DNA of 64,000 nucleotides from Gymnodinialimonas ceratoperidinii (GTDB lineage Bacteria; Pseudomonadota; Alphaproteobacteria; Rhodobacterales; Rhodobacteraceae): NCBI RefSeq assembly GCF_019297855.1, contig NZ_CP079194.1, forward strand, positions 3,273,501-3,337,500. Reading direction: 5' to 3'. The notes under the pieces were generated by a model. That model was not told where the DNA came from. It was given only the letters and a program-made list of their open reading frames with translations, and made no database searches. Below are positions 53,812 through 62,511 of the stretch, in pieces. Position 1 is the stretch's first letter; every line of letters begins with the position of its first letter. A program made the position numbers and the translations under genes.

Positions 53812-54312
53812 ATGGTCGGGGTGCCTGTGTTATACAACAGGCCCCGGCTAAAGGCACAGGGACCGTGTCAGAGCGGTTTTCTAACACCCCGATCACCAGG
53901 TGATATTGCGAGGGCGCTCGCAGATCGGGGTGACGTGGAACTAATCATTTCAGAGCCGATCAAGTGGGAGAGCCGAAAGGACCTTCCGAAACTTCCGGGC
54001 GTCTACATCATTGCGCGCGGTGATCCACAGAACACGGTCTACATTGGGCGCACATGGGGCGGCGGTGGCCTCCGCAATAGAATTCGTACATTCCACCGAT
54101 CTGCAACAACTGGCCTGAAGGGTCATGCAGGAGGTGTCACCCACCACCGATTATTCGGATTAGGGAGCGAACCCGATTGGGTATCCTTTCACACGCCCGC
54201 AAATATCAAGGACGCGGTGCGGCTCTACACCTACATTGCCTATGTCGAGCGATACCTCATCTGGCGCCATGTCGATGCGTCCGGAGCGCTGCCGGTGTGT
54301 AACTCCGAATGA
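53812..54312 (+). CDS. GIY-YIG nuclease-fold protein
   Basis: A protein of about 166 residues. The core KLPGVYIIARGDPQNTVYIGRTWGG is the GIY-YIG signature (GVYII and VYIGRT), followed by LRNRIRTFHRSA with the conserved Arg and then GHAGGVTHHRL. A Glu late in the chain (YVERYLIW) could be the metal ligand. It has no second domain, so it is a stand-alone GIY-YIG protein. The frame is open back to 53632; the ATG at 53812 is my choice but GTG at 53821 or other starts are possible. Whether it cleaves DNA is unproven. Confidence 0.62.
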   Translation: MVGVPVLYNRPRLKAQGPCQSGFLTPRSPGDIARALADRGDVELIISEPIKWESRKDLPKLPGVYIIARGDPQNTVYIGRTWGGGGLRNRIRTFHRSATTGLKGHAGGVTHHRLFGLGSEPDWVSFHTPANIKDAVRLYTYIAYVERYLIWRHVDASGALPVCNSE

Positions 54313-54630
54313 GCGCCACCGCAGAGGCTCTGCGAGGCCCCACAAGGGCCCCTGTCATCAATTCCGGCCTCCAACCCAGCCAATTTAGGACAGGGCCGTC
54401 AGAAGGCCCTCCTACGGCCATTTTGGACCGCACGTTGATGGGCGTGACGAGCTAGAGAGCGCTTTAGCCGATCTTGGCGTGCTCAAGGGGGTCTGAACTT
54501 CGCCAACTGCCTGTTTGGGTAGTGCCGATCGGGGCGGCGTTCGGCTGCCGTGGGTCGCTTTTTGCACGGTTTTCTCACCCGATTGGCACCCGTCACGATC
54601 CTGCGACCGTCGGCGCGTCGCTTGGGGAAT

Positions 54631-54660
54631 TGAAAAGGCGGGGAAAATCGCCCCCGCCTT
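54631..54660 (-). terminator. Rho-independent terminator-like hairpin
   Basis: AAGGCGGGG (54635-54643) pairs with CCCCGCCTT (54652-54660) around an 8-base loop, and on the minus strand the stem ends in TTTTCA. It lies about 140 bases after the ATPase gene, so it fits the end of the leftward replication module. The rest of the 484-base gap 54313-54796 holds no gene I can support. Confidence 0.6.
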
Positions 54661-54796
54661 CGTCGCTACAGTCTGATATTTAGTCCGTGTGTCGGTCTCA
54701 GGATGCCAGATCGCCAAATATCCATACCGACACGTGGCACCCTGCCAATGGCAACAGATCGCCAGAGTCGGCGCAGGCAGACTGGCACTCTGGCAA

Positions 54797-55777
54797 TCAG
54801 CCCTGGTCCAATGACCAATACCATGTCTTTGTCTTTTGACGGGACCGGACGCCAAGACGTTGCTTTGCACGATCAAGGGTACGCTTGCTGATGCCTTCCC
54901 GTTTTGCGGCTTCATAGGAATCATTTGCCTTTCGGGAACCGTCGCCGAGATAGCGCTTTAGGAAATCATCCGCGGCCTCGCGAGGCTTTGGCCCGGCACC
55001 CCCGGATGCCCCTTGCAGGTCATCGACGGTAAGGTCTGACCTCCCAGAGAACTTAACGACCGGAATGTCTCCTGCCCTCTTAGACGGCACGAGCGAGAAG
55101 ACCCAGCTGGGCCCCCTAGGCCCGATGTTGTGCTTCAGATGCGCAAGCACTTTCTTCTCAGGGTCGTCTGGATCAGCCGCCAGCCGAAGCGCGGATCGTG
55201 CCGTAGCAATCACGTCAATGGTCCCACCGCCCTGATAGAGGGCGTTTTCCTGCTTCATCTTGGTCAAGTGTCGCACAATGACGATGGCACAGTCGTTGTC
55301 GGCAACCATGTTTGTGAGGCGATGTAGCAGGCCCCGTATTGCGGCTGGATCCTTGCCTCTAGCCTCCGTAGGGACAAACGAGACCAAAGGGTCTATGATG
55401 ATCAAGTCTGGTCCGAATTCCTCGATTTCAGCCTCGAGAATGCTAAGACCGCCATCATTGAATTCAATCCAATCGTTGAGCACCCGTATACGGCTCGGGT
55501 CACCACCCATTGCGTCAATCCGAGGCCGCGTCGTGTACGACGCGTCGTCTTCTGCACTGATGTACAAGACATTGCCTTTTGCCAATTTGCACCTATCCGG
55601 CAGACGTCGGCCCTTTGATACGACTGATGCCAGATGCATCGACAGGAAAGACTTTCCGAGACCTGGGTCACCCTCGAGAATGGTGATCATGCCAATCGGG
55701 ATCAAAGGCTCCCAAAGCCATTCAACCTTCCTCGCTTTGACGTCCGAGAGGTTCACAAAGGTTGCATCATTTCCCAT
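54797..55777 (-). CDS. RecA-like AAA ATPase (RepA/DnaB-like helicase family)
   Basis: A 326-residue ATPase. Walker A is EGDPGLGKSFLSMHLA and Walker B is GPDLIIIDPLVSF; a conserved VIVRHLTKMK-type segment follows, as in AAA_25/RepA-like ring helicases. The C-terminus (AKREGISKRTLDRAKQRLG) looks like a winged-helix DNA-binding domain. The ATG at 55777 has GGGAGG upstream and overlaps the primase stop by 11 bases. Together with the primase it would form a replication initiation pair for the mobile element. Confidence 0.85.
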   Translation of the reverse strand: MGNDATFVNLSDVKARKVEWLWEPLIPIGMITILEGDPGLGKSFLSMHLASVVSKGRRLPDRCKLAKGNVLYISAEDDASYTTRPRIDAMGGDPSRIRVLNDWIEFNDGGLSILEAEIEEFGPDLIIIDPLVSFVPTEARGKDPAAIRGLLHRLTNMVADNDCAIVIVRHLTKMKQENALYQGGGTIDVIATARSALRLAADPDDPEKKVLAHLKHNIGPRGPSWVFSLVPSKRAGDIPVVKFSGRSDLTVDDLQGASGGAGPKPREAADDFLKRYLGDGSRKANDSYEAAKREGISKRTLDRAKQRLGVRSRQKTKTWYWSLDQG

Positions 55778-56729
55778 GACGGCCTCCCAATTTCGATGTG
55801 ATACGGGTGAGTTCATTGCTGAGCGCCCGAATGTTTGGACCGTACTTGTCTTGGAAGTAAGCAGACGCCCAAACAACGCTGGCGATCTCGTCGAGACTCG
55901 CGCCCACACCGTGGAGTCCTACAACGATCGCGTAGATGCGGCTCGAACGATCCGGGGCGTAAGCCCGCTTATCTCGAATGAGCTGCCGCGTTGAAACCGT
56001 CAAGCTGTGCCGGTATCGCTTCAGGACATCAAACTTGTCATGGGCGAGGTGGTCGAACCCATCGAAGGAAACTGCTGCCGCGGCTGCTGGACGATGCCAG
56101 GGCTCGGTTGCCGGGCGTTCGTTTATGGGCGTCAGTTCATATTTGAGGACCCCGACGAACGGGGATTCGTAATTGGGCTTGTGATTGAATGATCCCAAAA
56201 TCCGCAGAAGTTTGTTTGATGGCCACCCATTCTTGTCACCGCCATGATTGTAGGTCAGCGCGCGAGAAAAGGTTTCAGCTTCACCGGGCGTCAAAGTCTC
56301 ATCCAAGATCCATATGGCTTGATATCGCCTGGGGGATGTCTCCCAAACGATCGAGGGTGGTGGTGAGAACCCGCGGGGATCGGCTTCGTCGGCGTCACAC
56401 CAGAGTAAATTTGTGGGAAGTGCATAGCGTTTCTCGCGGCTCCTCTCAGAGAACGTAGCGGGGCAGAAGTACTGATCCCATTCCTTGCGGTTGTGAGCCA
56501 ACAGGGCAGCCCGAGTTTGCGATCGATCTGACGGGTCGACGAAAACAAACTCGAACTTTCCTCCGCCTTGTCGTCGGAAGGCCATGCAGGCATATCTTGT
56601 TGCCGGACCATCGGCGGCGCTCTGCCAGATAGATGTCAAGAACTTCGCTTGATATTTTGCTGATTTCTTGTCCGGCTTTCTTCGTGAGGCCAGAGCAGTG
56701 GGCAAAGAGGTAGTGATCTTCGGGGACAT
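55767..56729 (-). CDS. RepB-type primase/primase-polymerase-like protein
   Basis: A 320-residue protein with an archaeo-eukaryotic-primase-like pattern: LLWCDADEADP carries the two metal-binding aspartates, RRYQAIWILDE follows in the position of the second motif, and KLLRILGSFNHKPNY is the third region (LR-x-GS-FNHK, as in RepB-like and phage primases). The N-terminal part is basic. The ATG at 56729 has GGAGG five bases upstream. It is the first of two coupled replication genes. Its role would be to prime replication of the excised element. Confidence 0.72.
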   Translation of the reverse strand: MSPKITTSLPTALASRRKPDKKSAKYQAKFLTSIWQSAADGPATRYACMAFRRQGGGKFEFVFVDPSDRSQTRAALLAHNRKEWDQYFCPATFSERSREKRYALPTNLLWCDADEADPRGFSPPPSIVWETSPRRYQAIWILDETLTPGEAETFSRALTYNHGGDKNGWPSNKLLRILGSFNHKPNYESPFVGVLKYELTPINERPATEPWHRPAAAAAVSFDGFDHLAHDKFDVLKRYRHSLTVSTRQLIRDKRAYAPDRSSRIYAIVVGLHGVGASLDEIASVVWASAYFQDKYGPNIRALSNELTRITSKLGGRHGK

Positions 56730-56772
56730 GATTGCCTCCAAATTTAGGTGAGTTTGATGATATCGGAGTTAG

Positions 56773-57003
56773 TTAGTCGGGGCGTGCGTAGTGCGTTCGC
56801 GAACGCTCAGTTTTTCGGTCCTCGACCCATGCTAAGATCTCGTCGGCAGGCCAGGCCACGCTGCAACCTGCCATGCGGATGCGACGTGGGAAACGGCCGT
56901 CAAACTCCCAACGCAGTAGCGTGGAATTGGATACGCGAATGCCCAGTTCTGTCAGGCCATCTCGCCCAACAATTAAAGGACCTTTGTTAGAAATATCGTA
57001 CAT
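56773..57003 (-). CDS. AlpA-family excisionase/regulator
   Basis: A 76-residue helix-turn-helix protein: VSNSTLLRWEFDGRFPRRIRM and AWPADEILAWVEDRKTER follow the AlpA pattern (recognition helix, then FP-x-R and a W-x2-DEI-x-W-like end). Such proteins activate or assist the excision of P4-like elements. The ATG at 57003 has GAGAACAG upstream. It sits 43 bases before the primase gene on the same strand. Confidence 0.85.
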   Translation of the reverse strand: MYDISNKGPLIVGRDGLTELGIRVSNSTLLRWEFDGRFPRRIRMAGCSVAWPADEILAWVEDRKTERSRTHYARPD

Positions 57004-57115
57004 CTGTTCTCTCCAATGGTGGACCGGGTTGCCCCGAACATCAGAGAGTTCCCAGAATTCCATTGGCGAAAATAGACATCGGAAATAAAGACACGTAGTG
57101 ATTAGATTAAGTGAA

Positions 57116-57685
57116 TTAGGTCGACTTTGGCCTTCCGGCCACTTTGAGATCAAATCGACCAGTGTACACGATAGCTTCTTCTCGAGCGTCAGAGATGCTT
57201 CTAAAAGACAATGTCGGAAACACCCTTCTGGCTTCTTCTTTCAACATTGCTGCAGGCTTCACCTCTTCACCATTGTTGATGCGCTCGATAATCCAATCCC
57301 GACAACGTGACCTATCAGACAACTTAGATGGCTTACCACCACTAACCTTAGATCGAATATAGGCAGTCAAATCCTCTACGTGAATTCTGGCATCGACTCG
57401 TCCCGGACCATCCAGCCAAAGTGAATTCTTCTCCAATTCGATAGTGAAAAATTCTGCCGCTGCGTCGGTTGCCTTCAACTGTCGCTGACGGTCTCCCGTG
57501 AAGTAAGTCGTCCGCACTTTGCCGCTCTCTAGCGCCAACCGGAGATTGGCCATCGCATCTACTCTCAGAGGCGACTCCTCGTCCCAAACAAACTCCTCAC
57601 TCCAAGCTCTTCCAAAAGAGAGATTTCCCACAATTTGAAATGCTTCGCGAGGATCTACAAACTCAGGTTTAGTTATGCGGCTCAA
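57116..57685 (-). CDS. Hypothetical protein of the integrative module
   Basis: A 189-residue protein of unknown function. The C-terminal part (LKEEARRVFPTLSFRSISDAREEAI, shown in part) resembles short regions found in proteins encoded with P4-like integrases. The initiator appears to be TTG at 57685, with AAGGA about eight bases before it, overlapping the integrase 3' end by 17 bases. That overlap and the strand suggest cotranscription with the integrase. Confidence 0.6.
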   Translation of the reverse strand: MSRITKPEFVDPREAFQIVGNLSFGRAWSEEFVWDEESPLRVDAMANLRLALESGKVRTTYFTGDRQRQLKATDAAAEFFTIELEKNSLWLDGPGRVDARIHVEDLTAYIRSKVSGGKPSKLSDRSRCRDWIIERINNGEEVKPAAMLKEEARRVFPTLSFRSISDAREEAIVYTGRFDLKVAGRPKST

Positions 57686-58850
57686 GTTTATGATCCTTAC
57701 CTAGACTGCCTACGACCTGCGCCCATTGCTCCAACGCATGACGCTTCTCGGTCAAGTACGTATAGCGATTGTATGTTGCCCCAACGCCTGAGACGACCCC
57801 TGATTTGTGGTTCGTTACAGCGTCGATGACGTGCGGCAGCACACCCAGTTTGGCCATCCCTGTTGACGCTGTCCGCCGGAAGTCGTGGAAGCGCCAGTCG
57901 GCTGTGTCGTCGGGCAATGCCGCATCTAAGCGTCGCTTGAGGCGACCGAAGCCAGACACCGGGTTTCTGCCGTTCGTCGTAAACACAAGGTCGCTATCAA
58001 TGAACCGTGGCACTGCATGGAGCAGATCGATCGCAGCCTCTGGAAGCGGCACCATGTGGACCTGCGAGTTCTTCACACGCGCACCGGGTAGCGTCCAGAT
58101 GCCGTCCTCGAAAAAAATTTCCGACCAGCGCATCCCTGCGACTTCGCCACGTCGCTGACCCGTCAGGAGCAGCATCTTGATAAACTGCTCGAACGGATAC
58201 CCTTCCCCCTCAGCAGCGTTCCAGATTGCGATCAACTCTTGGTCCGTCAACACCCGGTCTCTGGCGTATTCTCGGCTCGGGGGCTTGAGGGCCGCAATCG
58301 GAGAGACTTCAATCATGCCCCGGTCAACGCACCAGTTCATGAGCTTCTTGATGGCGGCCAGTGCACGGTTCGCTCGTGTCGGCGTGCCACTTGCAATGAT
58401 AGAGTCGAGAACGGCGACAACGTCGCGGCGTCTGATTTCATCAATGGGCCTGTCAAACAGGGACCGGAACTTCCTGAGGATGCTTTGTGATCCTCGCCAG
58501 TCTTTGGTGTTTGGTTTCGCGTACAGGTCGATGAATTGATCAACGACCTCACGGAGTGTAGGAGTTGCCTCAACTGGCAAATCGTCTTTTGCCGCGTATA
58601 CCCCCAGTGCAACATCCCGCGCGATCTGCGTCGCTTTCTGCCGAGCCTCAGCTAGCGAAATCAAAGGATACGTCCCGACCGCAATTCGAAGGCGGCGGCC
58701 GTCCACACGGCACTTGTAGTCGAAGACCTTCCTCCCGGTCCTGTACACACGCACGCCGAAGCCTTGCATCTTGGCATCGCGAACCTCGATACGGTTCTTC
58801 TCACCAGGATCAAGACTATTAAGCAACTTGGTGGTTAGGACTTTCTTCAT
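57669..58850 (-). CDS. P4-type tyrosine integrase
   Basis: A 393-residue integrase with an N-terminal arm-binding DUF4102-like domain (RIEVRDAKMQGFGVRVYRTG), a core-binding domain (about 100-195) and a catalytic domain with Arg233 (LLTGQRRGEV), Lys260, His322-x2-Arg325 (FHDFRRT), His348 and Tyr360 (ATYNRYTY). The set is complete. It is the probable recombinase of the island. It reads leftward, with its 5' end toward the right edge, where inverted repeats lie. P4-type integrases usually use tRNA genes; the tRNA-Met lies at the opposite end. Confidence 0.93.
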   Translation of the reverse strand: MKKVLTTKLLNSLDPGEKNRIEVRDAKMQGFGVRVYRTGRKVFDYKCRVDGRRLRIAVGTYPLISLAEARQKATQIARDVALGVYAAKDDLPVEATPTLREVVDQFIDLYAKPNTKDWRGSQSILRKFRSLFDRPIDEIRRRDVVAVLDSIIASGTPTRANRALAAIKKLMNWCVDRGMIEVSPIAALKPPSREYARDRVLTDQELIAIWNAAEGEGYPFEQFIKMLLLTGQRRGEVAGMRWSEIFFEDGIWTLPGARVKNSQVHMVPLPEAAIDLLHAVPRFIDSDLVFTTNGRNPVSGFGRLKRRLDAALPDDTADWRFHDFRRTASTGMAKLGVLPHVIDAVTNHKSGVVSGVGATYNRYTYLTEKRHALEQWAQVVGSLGKDHKLEPHN

Positions 58851-58856
58851 AGCGAC

Positions 58857-58947
58857 AGTCTAAGATAGTGGAGGCTTCGGCGTCAGGGACAATCTGAGGG
58901 GTTTTGAGGCGCACTGAAGCGGATGCTTCCCACACTATCCTCAGACT
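58857..58947. repeat. Imperfect inverted repeat flanking the integrase promoter
   Basis: AGTCTAAGATAGTG (58857-58870) and the reverse complement of 58933-58947, AGTCTGAGGATAGTG, are near-identical 14-15-base arms about 62 bases apart, directly upstream of the integrase gene. They could be integrase arm sites or an autoregulatory operator. Confidence 0.45.
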
Positions 58948-59115
58948 TAGGCCGCGTATGGACGCTATATTCATGCTCGTGATCTGCGCTTCCACTCGGC
59001 AAACTGCAGACCCACTTCCAAAGCGGACCTCACCCTCAAGCGCGACATCGGAAACATAGGGCGGGAAGCTGCAATTCGCTGCAACATACATCAACGGCGG
59101 CTTTGAGGACGACTG

Positions 59116-62100
59116 CTACTTCGCGCGTCGCGCGAGGCCGTCCTGGATGGTCTTGATTTCATCTTCAAGGTGCGGGCCACGATAGACAAACGACGTTTCG
59201 TGCCGGGCGAATTGCCCGTTCCGATCCGCGCTGAGCCAGTTGAATGATCCAACACAGAGAAGCGCCTTGTCGACGGTCACGATCTTGCTGTGGAGTTTCG
59301 GAACCCGTTGAACCGCGACACCGATCGCGGAAAGCCTGCGTTCAACAGCTTCCATCTGGCTCAGCCCACCTGCGGCCGGGCCGGTGTTCAGCAGAGGATC
59401 GGCAACGACTTGGATGTCTGCCCCACGCTGGCGAGCGGACGCCATAGCGTCTAATAGACCAGTCCGCTCGATCGTTCCGGCAACGACCCACGGGCTGACG
59501 ATCATGTATCTCCGCCCCTCGCCCTTTAGTGCATTCAAGAGGAAGGCATCGTGCTCAGCGGAGTGCTGAATCATCTCGATTTGAGCGTCGCCGCGGGTCA
59601 GGTCCTCGCGCGGCTCCATGGCAAAATCCAACGCCTTGCCCTTGGCCGCAAGGAATTCGGACAGCAATGCGCGTGGAGAACCGCTGCGGGCGGTGGCCAG
59701 GATGTCCATATCGCCGAAGACGAGGCAGCTATCCTTGGCCCTCGACACTGTCACGTTCAACATGCTGGGCGAGGCATCGATGAAACCGCCATCCGCGTGT
59801 TTGGAGTAGACTGGCGAGAAGATCACCACGGGCCGTTCGGCCCCTTGCAGCGCGTGCACGGTGCCGATGGTCATGCCTTCACGACCGGACACGGTGATGC
59901 CGCGTGCGGTGCAGGCGTCCCGGATGGCGCGCACTTGCTGGCCAAAGGGCGTGACGAGCCCGACAACCTGCTCAAGCGGAAAACCGTAGCGGCCTTCCAG
60001 ACGTGCGCGGTTTTCTTCCAGCCATGCTGCGATGGTATGGGCCTCGACGGGGTTGGCGCGGCTGCCACTGTTCGAGAAGGCACGGCCTTCGACATGCAGG
60101 TAACCCAGTGCCGGAAGGGGCGCGTTCGCCGGTGCGGGGCCGCGCATCGGGCGCAGTTTGCCCTTGTAGCATAAGGCATTGCTGAAACCGATGATCTCAT
60201 CATGGCAACGGCGATGTTCAAATAGGTAGAGCCCGCGATCCAGCTCGGGCCAGGGCGCGACTTTGCAGGCCTGCTGCGCAAGACGCATGGCGCTGCCGTC
60301 GGTTGATCGGATGCCGCTCGCGGACAAGCGATCGGGCACTTCCTCGCCGTCGATCACCCCGCTGTCCTTGAGATTACCAATATCGACAGGGCCGGGCACG
60401 GCCGAGATCGGCTCGATCTGCTGCGTGTCGCCGATGACCAGCGCGCGTTTGGCCAAGGCGAACGAGGCGCCAGCGACCTCGGGCAGGACTTGCCCAGCTT
60501 CATCGACGATTAGCAGGTCGATGAAATTATAAAGGCTGTCGGACGCGAACTTGCCGCCTTGGTAGCGGCTGCACGACAGCTTCTTCGGCAGGCTGGCAAA
60601 GGTGGCCACGGCGCAGGGCGTCAACATCATGCGACGTTGCCAGCGTGGTTCGACGGCCTTTCGCCCGGTCTTTTCATGCGACGTGGTGATGGTGCCGAGA
60701 TCGGCTTCCATTGCCATCAACCACCGTCCTTCCCAGTAGTGGGTCGCGAGCAGGAACAAGTCAAAACGGGTCCCGAGATCAGCCCGCCGCTCCAGCGCGT
60801 CCAAGTCATCCGAGCCCCCGAAGGCCTCAGCCGCCTCGCGCCAAGCCAATTCGCTGGCCGTGGCTTGCTGTCTCAGGTCCTCTGCTCGGGCCAAGAGCTG
60901 TTTGGCAGAGGCAAGGCTCTGCTTCCCGTGTCTCAGGGCATCCGCGACCCGCGTTTCGATATCCTCGACACAGGTCATGTCTTGCAACCCGTCCAGCCGA
61001 TCTCCGATAGTCAGTCGCGCCTTCAAAGCGCGCTTGTGCTTGACCGAAGAAATGAACCCGAAAAGGCCGGTGAGCCAAGATTCGGAGGCAAAATAGTGAT
61101 CCAGCGCCGCGCGTGCGGCGGCCAGTCGATCCGCCTCTTCTTGTCTGGCGCGGAGCGTATCCGCGCGACGGGTCTGTTCTGCGCCCGGATCTTCGCCCAG
61201 CTCGGATAAGAGGGCGGCGGCGCAGGTTCTGCGGCGGCCCAAAGCCTCGTCGACCTGTCGGAGCTTGTTGGCCTCCTCGCTCAGCCGATCTCGGAGCAGC
61301 GCGACAAACCCGGCGACGTCTGCGTCCTTTACACCCGGGAATGCCTTGCCAGCCGCGTCCAGCCAAGCGGCCCGTGCGCGTTCGACATAGGCCACGGACT
61401 CACATTCCGTCTGGAAGGCCTCCGTTTGATAGCGCTGCGCAGCCTCCATGCGCCGGGAATGCGACGGGAGAAACATCCCAAAGCTCTTGATGTCCGGCAG
61501 CCAGCGCCCGGCAAATACGCCGTCGCCCACTGCGAAATCCTTACCAAAGGCGTCGATGATGTTGGTGACCGCCTGGTTGTTGGACGAGGCCGCGACGATC
61601 ACAGGCGGCTCTCCCCCATCGAGAGCAGCCTTTACCCACAGCCCTGCCACAGCGGAGAGGAGCATCGTCGTTTTGCCGGTCCCTGGCGGGCCGTTCACCG
61701 CGATCACCTCGCCCGGTTTTGCGACGTCGAGCCAGGCCAGGACATGCCGTTGTTGTTCGGCCAAGGGGAAGTGTGGATTCGAATGCCCGAGGCGCCGATA
61801 GAATTCCTTCTCGATGCCGTGGTCCATCGCGGTCTCAGGGCGATGGGGCAACGCAATCTGGTGTAGAAGCGGCGTGTCCCGTTCATTGGCTAGCAGGCTG
61901 TCGTAAAGATCCAGCATCCCGCGCACCGTTGCATCGGCGCCTTCCGATACCTCAATGAATCCGCTTCCGGTCGGCAGATACTCCGCCTCGTCAGAGGGCC
62001 AGGCCGGCGCCAGGGCGTCGACCATCTGACGGCAATGCTTGCGGTAGTCCTGCCACCTGTCGGCCGTCGCCATTTCAGGAAGGGGCGTCGTCGTGAGGAA

Positions 62101-62511
62101 ATCGTCGAGCGCCTCCACCGATCCAAGGGCAAAGGCACCCCTGGGCAAGGGCGTCAGCAGGTCGCGCGCAATGGTATTGCGAGTCGGCACGATCCGCCCC
62201 GCCCGATCCACGATGCCCTCGGTGACCACGGGGGCGACAATTTCTGGCATCCCATCGGCGCGCGACGCGGCATGTGAGGCTTTGCGGGCGGTCACCAAGG
62301 GCCAGAAGCGAACCGAAATCGTTGTAGAACCATCCTTTCCGCTGAACAGTGTCTGGACCAGCTGCTTGGGAAGGCTACCCGTCTTCAGCGCTTCATTCGG
62401 GAGCACCAGAAATCTTTTTCGATCCGCAGTCCGAAACGTCCCTTCACCAAGCGCACCATCCGCCAGAGATGTCCGCCAATACCGCAGGACGTTGGACAGT
62501 AGTGCGGCCAT
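59116..62511 (-). CDS. SF1 helicase fused to C-terminal PLD nuclease (Mokosh type II MkoC-like)
   Basis: A 1131-residue protein with an SF1 helicase/ATPase core: Walker A GPPGTGKT at 274-281, a long insertion, Walker B LLIVDEAGQV at about 670, GDTQQIEP just after, and TIGTVHALQGAE with VTVSRAKDSCLVFGD as the late motifs. The C-terminus is a phospholipase-D-type nuclease with His1074-x-Lys1076-x4-Asp1081 and GSFNW (HKD motif). Helicase of the COG1112 kind plus one PLD in a single chain is the architecture of the type II Mokosh anti-phage protein. The coding sequence is GC-rich, unlike the island to its left. The assignment is by architecture, not by comparison. Confidence 0.75.
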   Translation of the reverse strand: MAALLSNVLRYWRTSLADGALGEGTFRTADRKRFLVLPNEALKTGSLPKQLVQTLFSGKDGSTTISVRFWPLVTARKASHAASRADGMPEIVAPVVTEGIVDRAGRIVPTRNTIARDLLTPLPRGAFALGSVEALDDFLTTTPLPEMATADRWQDYRKHCRQMVDALAPAWPSDEAEYLPTGSGFIEVSEGADATVRGMLDLYDSLLANERDTPLLHQIALPHRPETAMDHGIEKEFYRRLGHSNPHFPLAEQQRHVLAWLDVAKPGEVIAVNGPPGTGKTTMLLSAVAGLWVKAALDGGEPPVIVAASSNNQAVTNIIDAFGKDFAVGDGVFAGRWLPDIKSFGMFLPSHSRRMEAAQRYQTEAFQTECESVAYVERARAAWLDAAGKAFPGVKDADVAGFVALLRDRLSEEANKLRQVDEALGRRRTCAAALLSELGEDPGAEQTRRADTLRARQEEADRLAAARAALDHYFASESWLTGLFGFISSVKHKRALKARLTIGDRLDGLQDMTCVEDIETRVADALRHGKQSLASAKQLLARAEDLRQQATASELAWREAAEAFGGSDDLDALERRADLGTRFDLFLLATHYWEGRWLMAMEADLGTITTSHEKTGRKAVEPRWQRRMMLTPCAVATFASLPKKLSCSRYQGGKFASDSLYNFIDLLIVDEAGQVLPEVAGASFALAKRALVIGDTQQIEPISAVPGPVDIGNLKDSGVIDGEEVPDRLSASGIRSTDGSAMRLAQQACKVAPWPELDRGLYLFEHRRCHDEIIGFSNALCYKGKLRPMRGPAPANAPLPALGYLHVEGRAFSNSGSRANPVEAHTIAAWLEENRARLEGRYGFPLEQVVGLVTPFGQQVRAIRDACTARGITVSGREGMTIGTVHALQGAERPVVIFSPVYSKHADGGFIDASPSMLNVTVSRAKDSCLVFGDMDILATARSGSPRALLSEFLAAKGKALDFAMEPREDLTRGDAQIEMIQHSAEHDAFLLNALKGEGRRYMIVSPWVVAGTIERTGLLDAMASARQRGADIQVVADPLLNTGPAAGGLSQMEAVERRLSAIGVAVQRVPKLHSKIVTVDKALLCVGSFNWLSADRNGQFARHETSFVYRGPHLEDEIKTIQDGLARRAK

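Larger units (their letters stand above)
43836..58950. mobile_element. Probable genomic island inserted at tRNA-Met
   Basis: From the tRNA 3' end to past the second integrase, the DNA is visibly richer in A+T and contains restriction-type nucleases, an H-NS-like protein, two tyrosine recombinases, an AlpA/primase/ATPase module, an IS3 remnant and decayed genes. Core-type metabolic genes end at 43761. I could not find a repeat of the tRNA 3' end in the window, so the right boundary is not proven and the element may be composite or extend past the helicase gene. Confidence 0.6.

Noticed and set aside
54412..54924. 170-codon minus-strand frame after the ATPase gene
   Set aside because: It overlaps the ATPase gene in another frame, crosses the terminator hairpin and has no recognisable domain.
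58851..59115. Copy of the tRNA-Met 3' end (attR) next to the integrase
   Set aside because: I compared this region and 62512-63105 with the tRNA tail and found no matching repeat.
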